Assembly: GCA_963921825.1 (NCBI GenBank)
Contig: OY997588.1
Location: forward strand, 72,557,020 to 72,621,019
DNA: 64,000 nt
From: Erodium maritimum
Lineage: Eukaryota > Streptophyta > Magnoliopsida > Geraniales > Geraniaceae
Direction: 5' to 3'
Positions 46,101 to 56,563 of the stretch are shown piece after piece. How positions within the stretch are numbered: the stretch's first letter is position 1; each line of letters starts with the position of its first letter. The notes under the pieces were generated by a model, which did no database searches, was not told the DNA's origin, and saw nothing but the letters and a program-made list of their open reading frames with translations. Made by a program: the position numbers and the translations under genes.

Positions 46101-48428
46101 TGTCAAACACGGATACAGATATAATATTCCTACTAAAAGTAGGTATGCAATATACATTATACAATACTAAGACAAGGCCTCTTGGCAAAGCAAGACTCAT
46201 GGATCCTACAGCAGTTGCCACAACTCTGAGGTCCATTTCGTGCTTTCCAAATCTCTCCTACTTTCAGCCACCATATATTAGTGCATGTGTGAGATTCAGT
46301 CATGGTATCTAATACCCATGAATCTTTGGAAGTAGAGAGATGTAGCTCTATAGAGTTAATACCGAATGAAGGCACGATCCCACCGCCCCTCCTTAGATCA
46401 TCCAGGTTTCCTGATGAAGGCGCAGTCCTACTGCCCTTCTTCAGATCATCCAGGCTATTTGATGAAGGCGCAGTCCCACTGCCCTTCTTCAGATCAGCCG
46501 TGAACTTCCTGTAATCCCGGTTCCAATGACCAGGCTGTTGGCAGTAGAAGCAGACATTCTCATGTGTCTCATCTTTCCTGCCAAGTGCGCATGGGCCCCG
46601 CCCTTGCCACTTCCAATTCCCTTGTTGACCATCAGAATATCCTTGGATCCCAGATCCTTGAGATATTCTTCTCAGCAGTTAATGACACTTCATGTAACTC
46701 TGATATGGTCTTAGAGACAGCCTTGTCAAGGACATATTCTTTGCGTTCAGACTTGAGGACTATCCTCAAAATTCTGTACCAGTCCAAATAGTTTGTCCCA
46801 TTTAGCTTGACCCTGTCAAGAATGGTTTTTAATGACAAACTATTAATGTTCGCTGAATTTGCCATTTGATCTACAACAGATAAAATTCAATCAGTAAACT
46901 GAATAAATTTTATGAAGATCAAGCTTAAACACCAACAATCGATTCTAAACCTTTAGAATCTGAAACCAAGATCCTTGATTCACTCGATTAAGCTGAACTA
47001 ATGCTCACCACTTAATCGAGCTATGTAGGTAGGACTCCATCCAATCACATCCAATGTGACTCTTGGCTAGGGTATGCACTTATGTACACGGCTTACCCTA
47101 TCTGTTACCCTAGCTCAACCTCAGGCTGAGAATCGTAGTCGGGTCCACCAATTTTCAACTATGGCCCGTCACTATGTAGGTGCTCCGCTAATGCGCACGA
47201 CACCCACATATGTCGTCCAAACCTACTACCCCGCTTTCCCATGGATGCTCCGCTAATGCGCACGACACCCATAGGACGGGGAGGTAGTAAGGTGTTGATA
47301 ATTGGGAGGTATCAGACATGACCCGTTTTTACTTGTCCGGTTGTGTTTAAAACTTTGACACATCCTAGATGCGATGAGCACATCAACTACATTCCAAATG
47401 CAATGATGCCTCAAATTACATCCAATGTAATTCTTCCTTCGAACCCGTCAACTACATCAAATGCAATGACGGTTCTAAGGGTTCACACACAAGGATTAAA
47501 ATTCCAATTTTATCTTTGCATGTGAGGTGATATGCTCGGTAAATAAAGTTAAGCATGCAATTCTAAAACACATAGAATTAATCATGCATAAACTAAACCA
47601 AGCATAAGGCGATAAATATGCACATAATAGCCCCCTAAACTAACTCCCACTAGCTTCTTGAGCTCCATCGACTCCAAGCCGATGCCAACACCCGAAAAGC
47701 CACCAAATGACCTTTTCGCCCTTTCTTCATCTTGAGTAAAATATTACAATTTAATACACGACTCGCAGGTCGGGAATAAATAAATATTACAAACAAGTGG
47801 TTCGACGACCACACCTTGAAAGAATAATTACACGCTAACACTAACGGCTCGCAGGCCGTGAAAAGCGATAAATAATTAAATCGAGCTCGGGGCTATTATG
47901 TACACCATGCCAACATCACATCACACATCGTGTTATCAAACAAGCATGTTATCAAACATCATGTGATTTTCCGGTTTTAATTAATAGCCAAGTTTCGAAA
48001 TTTTTTTTTTTTTGATGCTCGGTTTATCGAAACCGTTCAAAAATGAAACTTTTGAACATTTGATCTTCGAGTTCGTCATGACGGTTCCAAACTCGTCATA
48101 ACTAACAAAACGGTTTAGCCTTGGCATATCAACCATCCAATGGTCATGCTTGGCCTAGCTCCGTCCAACGGATCCCCGTTCGGTCTCGGTTTCGGCTCCC
48201 CGAGAGTCCCGCTCCCGAGACCCGAAAAATCAAACTTTTTTCAAAATTTCCAGATTTGAAATAATTTTCAAAAATTCATTTTACATGCATTAAATCCATG
48301 AACAAGAATTTAAAACATGTTATCAAACAATTTAGCAAAACAACATGCCAAAAACGAAACTTTCAAGCAAAACCGAAACTATGAACACCGTCTTGTGAAT
48401 CCCGAAGGTAGCACGGCTCTGATACCAC
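43140..48428 (-). pseudogene. Array D unit 3 internal region (broken gag-pol)
   Basis: PPT-U3-PPT is at 43140-43355, RNase H at 43494-43691, RT without YVDD at 44011-44511 and its N-terminal part at 44581-44910. The integrase C-terminus is at 44999-45307 and the core at 45448-46236. Zinc knuckle and protease are at 46157-46630, gag at 46632-46865, then the leader and PBS (48416-48427). By eye it is indistinguishable from unit 2, so the unit 2/unit 3 duplication is probably the most recent event in the array. Confidence 0.92.
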
Positions 48429-50116
48429 TGTTGGGTCTCGAGGTAGGGTTGGAGATGAACCAACTCGCAGCGGAAAATCAAGGAAAACCAAGAGACGATT
48501 AAAACCATGAAACAACTAACAAAGAATGGATTCACAAGAGAAAAATTCAGCACTAGTTCTTACCAAAACAAGAACACCGGGTAACGAATGATTGGCTTGA
48601 GTCTCCAAGACGCCTACGTATCCACATGGGAATCAAAGCCACGTAGTTCTTCTCTTTGAGGACTCAAGAACACAAACATGGAGGTGGAAACTAGCCAAAC
48701 CCGAAATGGCCATGGAAGAGGGAGAGAAAATGTGTTTCCTATTCTTGTCTTGTGTTTGTTATGTTGAAAAAAGATGACTTAAACATAACAAAACCCATAC
48801 TTGTCCAACTAAAGGCATGGGACAAGTATGGTGTCAAGTAAGGTGTAAATAGGACAAAGTATGGCAAGACAAGATTGGGTTAGGTGGTGAATCACCAACA
48901 CCTTAATCCTTGTCTTGCTTACTTAGTACTAATTAATCAAGACTTGATTAATTAGTTCTATGGGCCTTGGTTGCATGGGCCTTTCATGGGCCTCTTGGAA
49001 CATGGCCCGTGGCCATTTCTAACGAGGTCCCGTGATTCGCTCATCGCCTCCAAGCCTTCCATACCGGAAATGTCCAACATTATCCGACGCGATCAATCCC
49101 AAGACTCCAAGCCTTGTCTCGATCCGTAAAGTCCTATTCACGTACGGGCACATGACCCAAAACCCAGTTTTGGTCATGTCCCGAGACAACTCCCTTTTGG
49201 CCATTCTCCATAAATGTGTCAATGAGTTTCATCCTCCGGTGTGACCCTTAGGTTTATGCATGTCAATAGATCAACGTAAAATCCCATTTTACTTGATCCT
49301 ATTTAAGTGGCAACTAACGAGACTTTAGTATTGCCTGACACTGCATAACGAATCGACCCTGTCGATTCTAACCTTTCCGTCATCCCTGTCATTATCCTTT
49401 TATCTCCGATATCCTGATTGAGATAAGGCATAGAGCCGTCATCCTTATTATTCTCAATCACCGTTCCTTGATATGTGAGATGACTGAAGATATGATACCC
49501 AGTATCATGTGCATGGCCATGCTATTCTTCCAGTCACTCTCGATCAAGTGGCCGAGAACCGATATCTTTCCCATACCTTAGTATGAGGGATAAATCCCTT
49601 AGCCGTCTTTCGTGTCACTCATGTAGCCCGTCCCCAAGCCAATCCTGGCCGTTATGGAAGCCTTGTTACGGACAACGTTAGGCTCAGGTCAAACTCAGTT
49701 GTTGACTACATAGCGATCACAAAGACTCCTTGGTCTAAGGATACATGACAAGCTACAACACTGAATATGTTCATGACTTAATCTATGGCACATATTCAGG
49801 GCGGGTCGTCCAATATCATGTCCCACATGATATCTATGATCAGACTCCGGAATCCCATTCCAATGACTAACAGAACGTAAGCCATAAAGAGCCATCTTTC
49901 ATACTAGTCGCTTGTAGTGAAGCTTTGTTGACTAGGGACCCATCGAGTGTGATCTATCTCGATCTATGGTTCTATTCGCATGGTGGGCATAGATCAGAGC
50001 ACACATCGATATATTACCCCAACACATAAGTAATATAAAGCCGCTTTAATTTTATTGCTAACGATGATATATACATTTGGACATTTAGGATTGAACTACG
50101 GGCACTAAGACTAACA
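48429..50116 (-). repeat. Array D LTR 4 (outer 5' LTR)
   Basis: 1688 bp, ending ACTAACA against the TSD GTTAC. It has a private T at 49663 where the other three LTRs have C. Confidence 0.95.
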
Positions 50117-50121
50117 GTTAC
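50117..50121. repeat. TSD of array D, right copy
   Basis: GTTAC, identical to 27493-27497. The element C gag sequence continues from here without loss. Confidence 0.95.
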
Positions 50122-50658
50122 ATGAAGTGTCATCAGCTGTTGAGAAGAATATCTCAGGGATCTGGGATCCAAGGATATTCTGATGGTCAACAAGGGAATT
50201 GGAAGTGGCAAGGGCTGGGCCCATGCGCACTTGGCAAGAAAGATGAGACACCTGAGAATGTCTGCTTCTACTGCCAACAGCCAGGTCATTGGAACCGGGA
50301 TTACAGGAAGTTCACGGCTGATCTGAAGAAGGGCAGTTGGACTGCGCCTTCATCAAATAGCCTGGATGATCTGAAGAAGGGCAGTAGGACTGCGCCTTCA
50401 TCAGGAAACCTGGATGATCTAAGGAAGAGCGGTGGGATCGTGCCTTCATTCGGTATTAACTCTATAGAGCTACATCTCTCTACTTCCAAAGATTCATGGG
50501 TATTAGATACCATGACTGAATCTCACACATGCACTAATATATGGTGGCTGAAAGTAGGAGAGATTTGGAAAGCACGAAATGGACCTCAGAGTTGTGGCAA
50601 CTGCTGTAGGATCCATGAGTCTTGCTTTGCCAAGAGGTCTTGTCTTAGTGTTGTATAA
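50122..50658 (+). pseudogene. Element C gag end, zinc knuckle and protease remnant
   Basis: This continues the interrupted gag of C (MKCHQLLRRISQGSGIQGYSDGQQ in the knuckle frame). It has the same CFYCQQPGHWNRDY knuckle with Tyr for Cys and the same LDTMTESHTC protease site as A and D, so these lesions were present before C, D and A separated. Confidence 0.85.
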
Positions 50659-51536
50659 TGTATATTGCATACCTACTTTTAGTAGGAATATTATATCTGT
50701 ATCCGTGTTTGACAAGGAAGGATATAATGTTAATATTGGAAATGGAGTTTTCAATGTTCTATGCAATGATATGTTTTATACCAGTACTGACATGGTTGGA
50801 GGATTGTACATATTAGATATGGGTAACAATGCCTCAAGTTCTATATATTCCGTTAATACCAAGAGGTCTAAATCCAATGATTTAAACCTAACTCTGTTAT
50901 GGTACTGTCATTTGGGTCGCATAAACAAGAAGCGCCTATCAGCACTTCAGAAGTGCGGGCTTTCAGGTTCATTCGAATTCCATTCGATCGATAGGTGCAA
51001 GGTTTGTTTGATGGGAAAAATGACTAAAGTGCCCTTTATCGATCGCGATGAAAGGGCGGGTGAATTATTGGGGCTGATACACTCGAATGTGTGTAGACCA
51101 ATAAGTTCACTTGCCAGGAGGGGTTTTAGCTACTTTATCACATTTACTGATGATTACAGTAAATATGGTTATGTCTATTCGGTGAGACATAAGTCTGAAG
51201 CTTTTGATAAATTCAAAGAGTTTAAGACTATAGTAGAAAACCAGCTCGACAAAGGTATTAAGGCACTTCGATTGGATCGAGGTGGAAAATACTTGACCAC
51301 AGAGTTATTAGATCATCTAAAAGAGAATGGGATCCTTTTGGAATGGACTCCTCCTAGGTCACTGTAGTTGAAAGGTGTAGCCAAACGGAGAAATCGGACA
51401 TTGTTAGACAATGGTCTGTTCCATGATTAGTTGGACTGATCTCCCAATCTCTTTTAGGGGTTTTGCTCTAGAGACGACCGCATTCATAGTGAATCGGGCT
51501 TCGACGAATGGTGTGGAAGGGACACCATTTTAAAAA
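50579..51536 (+). pseudogene. Element C integrase, truncated
   Basis: The 262-aa open part (50579-51367) again has LIHSNVCRP (Asp to Asn). After the stop comes VAKRRNRTL (Glu to Lys). The sequence breaks at 51536, inside the C-terminal region, and LINE2 follows immediately. The zinc-region His (LWYCHLGR) is kept. Confidence 0.87.
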
Positions 51537-54500
51537 TTGAACTCAAGTCTTTAGGTCTTTCTTCTAATTTGGTGGTGGCTGGGGATTTTAATGCAATTCT
51601 AGAGCCTTTTGAAAAGGCTGGATCACTCTTTTCTCAGACAAGCCTCAGAGATTTCAGAAGTCTAGTTAGCAATATGGGCCTGGTGGATCTTCAAATGACA
51701 GGTGGGAAGTATACATGGTTCAACAACAGAACAAGCTGCTCAAGAATAGACAGATTTTTTATCAGTCCTCAGATAATTGCAACTTTCAACAATTTATCCC
51801 AGTCTTGCTTGCCTAGAGGGATCTCATATCACAAACCTATCTTTTTATGCAATCGTGTGGTTGATTGGGGACCCAGACCTTTCAAGTTCATTAATGCATG
51901 GGTTAAACATCCAAACTTTCTTTCTGACACTAGAAGCTTTTGGGAATCAGTGGTTGTGCTTGGCTCTCCCTCTTACAAACTGTGGTTTAAATTAAAGGCT
52001 TTGAGAGCTTTTTACAAGGGGTGGAATATCAATACCTTTGGGTGTCTAGACAAAGATATTGAGGATCTGAGAACTCAGATCAACACTTGGGATGGCTTAA
52101 GTGAAACCAGAGATTTATTACCTTCAGAAATGTCTCTCAGGGCCTTGTGTCAGGCTATGTTAATACAGAAACTCAAATTACAGGCAAGACTGTGGTGTCA
52201 AAAGGCAAGACTCAAGTGGAGCAATGAAGGGGACAGGTACACAAAATTCTTTCATCTGTTAGCCAATTATAATTTACCAGAAGAAAGATCACTTTGATTC
52301 AAGATGGTGGGAGAACATATCACTTGCCAGTTGAAATAAAAAACTTGGCTACATGTCATTTTGCAAAAAGATTCAAGAAAGGAGAAGAGGTCAGTATAGA
52401 CTTATCTTCTTTGCCTTTTCTATCCCTCTCACAAGTACATACAGCAAACTTGGAACCCCCCTTCCAAGAAGAAGAAGTGCTAGATGCTATTAAGGCCTGT
52501 AATGGAGAAAAGGCTCCAGGTCCTGATGGTTTTACCCTCAAGTTTTACTTGACTTTTTGGAACATAATTAAGGGTGATATTATGCAGTTGGTACATCATT
52601 TTCATACAAGAGGTTCACTAGGAAAATGATTAAATTCCTCTTTCATAACCTTAATTCCTAAGAACAACACTCCTCAAACATGGGATGATTATATACCCAT
52701 TAGCTTGATCCACAGTTCTTATAAAATCATTTCAAAGGTGCTTGCTAAAAGGTTGAAGCCTCATATGAATTATTTAGTTCATGATGTTCAGACATGATTC
52801 ATTGCTGGAAGGCAAATTCTTGAGGGATTTTAATAGCTTCTGAGCTTATTCAATTTATAAAACACTATGGCCAAGAGGTTATAGTCTTCAAAATTGACTT
52901 TGAAAAGGCCTATGATCACATTGATTGGGAGGCTTTGAACAAATTGCTGGAGATCATGGGGTTTGGTCTGGTGTGGAGAGCTTGGATCAGTGAGTGTGTT
53001 AAAGCCTGGTCATCTGTATTAATTAATGGCTCTCCCTCTGGGATTTTCAATTACAAAGGGGCCTAAGACAGGGTTGTTCTCTTTCCCCACTACGGTTTGC
53101 TCTAATTGCTGAATGCTTACATCAATTAATGGTCAAGGGTTGCTCTGAAGGAATGTTCACAAGGGTGAAGTGCAATGAAAATGGCCCTGAGATTTCCCAT
53201 TTACAATTTGCTGATGACACATTGATATTCATCAAAGCAGGGACACAACAAGCAATTAATTTGAAGCATACTCTAAACTGCTTACAACAGGCAACATGTT
53301 TGAGGATTAATTTTCAAAAATCAAAGGTGCTAGTCCTAAATCCTACTACTGTAACTGGGGAGGATATAACAAGGATCTTGGGGTGCAGCCTAATACATCT
53401 ACCCTTTGAGTACCTTGGGTTTCAGTTGGGGGCTAATCCAAGGAGGAAAAAGACATGGGAGCCTGTGATCAGAAAGTTCAAAGAAAAATTAAACATTTGG
53501 CAGGCCAAGGCCAAATCATTTGGGGGCAGAATACAATTGATTAAATCAACTCTCAGCTCACTATCCTTGTATTACATGTCACTTTATAAAGCACTAAAAG
53601 GAGTGATCTTTGAGATGGAAAAGTGGCAAAGGAGTTTTCTCTGGAATGGGAATGTAACTAGGAAGGGTTTACACAAAGTAAGATGGAACATGGTTTGCAG
53701 ACCTAAAAAGAGTGGGGGGTTGGGAATCAAAAGCTTGAGAATTATGAATATGGAATTGCTAGCAAGGTGGTGGTGGAGATTTGCACTTGAAACTGACTCC
53801 TTGTGGAAAAATTTACTTTGCTCCAAGTATGGATGGGATCCACATTCCTTGGACTTATCAACCTTCTTGCTGAATAATGGTTAAGGCTTCCTCAAACACA
53901 TTGAACCTCTATTAGCAATTCCCAAGTTTGCCAATGCTTTTGGAGCAGAAGGTTTTCAATGGACAGTGGTGTCTGGAAATTCCATTTTCTTCTGGGAAGA
54001 TATTTGGCTAACTGAGATCCCACTTAAATTTATTTTTCGAAATTGTATCATCTTAGCCTTCAGAAGAAGAGGCTGATTGCTAGCTATTGGGAGGTGGAAG
54101 ACTGGTTATTAATATTCAGAAGAGATTTAAGAGGTTGGGAGCTGGATCAACTGGAACTATTGTCACAACTGCTTGATAATGCTCCTAGCTTAAGGTCTGG
54201 GGAGGATATTGTATCTTGGAAGGCTGATAAAAAGGGCTTTTCAGTAAGAAAGATGTATCAACTGTTAGAGGAGGAACATGATCAAAACTTAATTTGGCCA
54301 ACATTGCTCTGGTCTCCTATTATCCCTCCTAAAATGGCTGCATTTGTTTGGTTAATGTGTATGCAAGCAGTCCCCACCAAATGCTTTTTATTGAGTAGGG
54401 GTATTTATCATACCAACATTTGGTGTAGTTTTTGTCAAGAGGATCCAGAGGAGATAGATCATCTCTTCATTGGTTGTCCAGTGGCATGGAACATTTGGTG

Positions 54501-54819
54501 CTTATGCTTAAAATGGTGGGGGATCAAAACAGCTTGCACTGATTCTATAAGGGACTGGTTTATAGCTTGGAACCAGTTAGGGGGGATGAGGAAGAAGTTA
54601 CAGTGGAAGATGCTTTTCTCCATAGTACTTTGGAGAATATGGCTTTGCAGGAACAAACTGATTTTCAAGAACATCTTTGATCACCCACAAGAAGTACTCC
54701 AAGCCATTCAAAGTGCTTCCTTTCTTATACTATGGGCCAGATTTAAAGGGGATCAATCATTTTCATTCATGTCCTGGATCAATACTCCACAATTGTGTGG
54801 GAGAAGTTTAGGGAAGTAA
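51537..54819 (+). pseudogene. LINE2 ORF2: rest of endonuclease, reverse transcriptase, C-terminus
   Basis: 51569-52297 has the end of the endonuclease (VVAGDFNAIL, RIDRFFIS, and GISYHKP where the catalytic SDH of the family reads SYH) and the linker. 52294-52629 begins the RT (GEKAPGPDGFTLKFY). 52630-53128 is broken by stops and shifts but still shows FKIDFEKAYDHIDWE. 53129-53884 has the intact active site FADDTLIF. 54043-54819 carries the C-terminal zinc-binding segment (WCSFCQEDPEEIDHLFIGC). Frame breaks lie near 52295, 52630-53128, 53884 and 54035. The lesions differ from those in LINE1, so the two copies were inactivated separately. Confidence 0.9.
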
Positions 54820-54853
54820 TGTGTGTACACTTGAGGAACTATGGGGGGGGGGG
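54820..54853 (+). other. LINE2 3' UTR, first piece, ending in a G11 run
   Basis: Short noncoding stretch after the ORF2 stop that ends in 11 consecutive G (54843-54853), where the next insertion begins. Confidence 0.75.
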
Positions 54854-56563
54854 CACGGCAAGTGCACCGGCCGTCAAGTAGTAATCGGATTTGAAGTCCG
54901 GAATATCGAGCCCAAAGGAGCAATAGACAATCACTTCCTATTTAAAGTTTGTGGCTAAACTGTTTCGGTAAAAATCGAGTTTTTATGTTTTGAAAATAAA
55001 CCTATAACGACTAAAAAAAATACAGAATTTAACAGAGAGCTTTCTTATCTCGAATCAAGTGAAGAGAGATCAAGGGCATGGGTTCATCGAGTTCATTCCA
55101 TAAAATTGAACACGTTCGATTGTAGCGATGTCGATTTATTTTAGAGGCAACGAGTTGTCTCAACTCTAGTCCTAACTTCTTTCGAACGATTCGGACCCTA
55201 ATGGAATCTAACCACCGAGTTCTTTCGAATCACGATGTAGGAAGACCCAAAGCGTTTAGTTCTATGACAACTTCTAACTTTCGACCAACCAAGCCTATAG
55301 CTATTGCAATTGTATTAACCCCGCTAGTTCTAGCTAGGGTTTAAATCCAACCTATGATCGATTTTTGACTTAATTAGAATCCTCCTCTTTCGAGCGACGA
55401 ACCCTAATTCAAAACAATTACCAAGCCTACACGGGAGGTAAAACATTAAGCACAAATCAATCATAGACACTAATACAAATCAACAACACCACAATCGAAG
55501 CATTCAAAATATTGAAATCACTACTCTAATCCCCCATAACCCTAGAAATTGGGGGTTTAGTTGTTCATGGGGAGAAAATGCAAGAATGAAAAGAAACAAA
55601 TAATTAAACTCATAATCAAGATGAAAGTAGAGATACAATCACCGAATTAGTTGTCTAAGGTTGTTGTTCCTCTTCTTCGATCTCTCTCCTTGATGCTCTT
55701 GTAAATTCACCAAAGAAAATCCCTTGTGTAGCTAAAAATTAGAGCTAGTCTCCAACAATCTCTACTCAAAGAAATATCAAATTGATTCTCTAATCCACCA
55801 AATATTTTGATCCTCAACAAATAATACAAGATAAAAGCTTTCTATAAAAGCTTTCTATTTAATTCTATACTAAAAAAAAAAAGAAATAAAAGCTATACAG
55901 AAAAATGGCTTGGTTCGTGTTCGTGCTCTCTGTCAAAAAATTGGTGAAGCAGCTCTCCCCCCTCAGATGCGGCGCAGCCCCCCATTAATAATAGAGAACG
56001 AAGCTGCTGCCCTAAATATTGATCCAAGCAGATGATGACACGCGCACAGGAGAGAAGAGCTGAGACAATGACACGTGTCGGACAAGGGAGAAGCCACGCG
56101 TGCAAGGAGAGAGGAGCTGAGTTGGGCGCCACATGTCAAGAAAGAAGAGGGCCACGTGGAAAGGAGAGGGGCTGGTCTGCGTTGACCAGTCTGTGCTGAC
56201 CAGGCGCTGCCATGTGTCAGTTTCTGGTTTGTTGCTCCATTTTTGTTCCTACTTCGCTATTTTGCTCGCTCCGGCTTCGTTTGATCTCCGATTGATCTCG
56301 TTCTTGCTCCAAAAAATTCCTTTTTTCGAGACCTACAAAACAAGACCAGTCATGAATATATTTCGAAGCAAACAAAATTGACCCTCTTAACGATCTACTT
56401 GCACGAAACACCCAAAATGTATCGGTTTTCCATCGAAACACCGAACACTTAGAGAAAAACAATTATTCATACTAAACCTAAATATAAGATAAGAAACGGG
56501 ACTAAAAAGCCTATAAAACTCGGTATAAAGTGGCCCTTTTATGCGTTAAAATGCACTTACATC
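54854..56563. mobile_element. 1.7-kb insertion in the poly-G tract, solo LTR or non-autonomous element
   Basis: This block has no counterpart in the LINE1 3' UTR and lies between G11 (54843-54853) and G24 (56564-56587). Its ends are CACGGCAAGTGCACC and TTAAAATGCACTTACATC, which show weak inverted similarity (AAGTGCA). It is AT-rich and has no convincing coding frame. It contains a small tandem duplication of ATAAAAGCTTTCT (about 55832-55858). A TSD would be hidden in the G-runs. I cannot assign a family; a solo LTR of a larger element is the likeliest reading. Confidence 0.55.

Larger units (their letters stand above)
27498..50116 (-). mobile_element. Array D: tandem copia retrotransposon, 4 LTRs and 3 internal regions
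   Basis: LTRs at 27498-29185, 34475-36162, 41452-43139 and 48429-50116 alternate with internal regions of 5,289 bp, all on the minus strand. The period is exactly 6,977 bp and the total 22,619 bp equals three periods plus one LTR. By eye, five differences separate the interior of unit 1 from units 2 and 3 (30711, 30830, 32704, 32907, 32983). Single changes mark LTR2 (35945) and LTR4 (49663). One 5-bp TSD flanks the array, so it arose from one insertion and was then multiplied by recombination between LTRs, or entered as a concatemer. Confidence 0.95.
24082..51536 (+). mobile_element. Copia element C, 3'-truncated, host of array D
   Basis: A plus-strand family member inserted in LINE2 ORF2. 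Its own DNA is 24082-27497 (5' LTR, PBS, leader, gag start) and 50117-51536 (zinc knuckle, protease, integrase). The element breaks off inside the integrase C-terminal region at ...CCATTTTAAAAA (51536) and LINE sequence follows. RT, RNase H and the 3' LTR are absent, so no TSD can be identified. The deletion also took about 75-80 bp of LINE2. Confidence 0.9.

Noticed and set aside
27498..50116. Three independent insertions of identical elements in tandem
   Set aside because: Adjacent units share LTRs with no TSD between them, and only one TSD pair exists at the outer borders.
27498..50116. Array D as a pure assembly duplication
   Set aside because: Not excluded, but unit-specific bases (five in the unit 1 interior, one each in LTR2 and LTR4) argue for real separate units. 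Long-read checking is listed in the findings.
51537..51700. 3' LTR of element C
   Set aside because: I looked for TGTTAGTC or a PPT after 51,300 on the plus strand and found none before LINE2 resumes.
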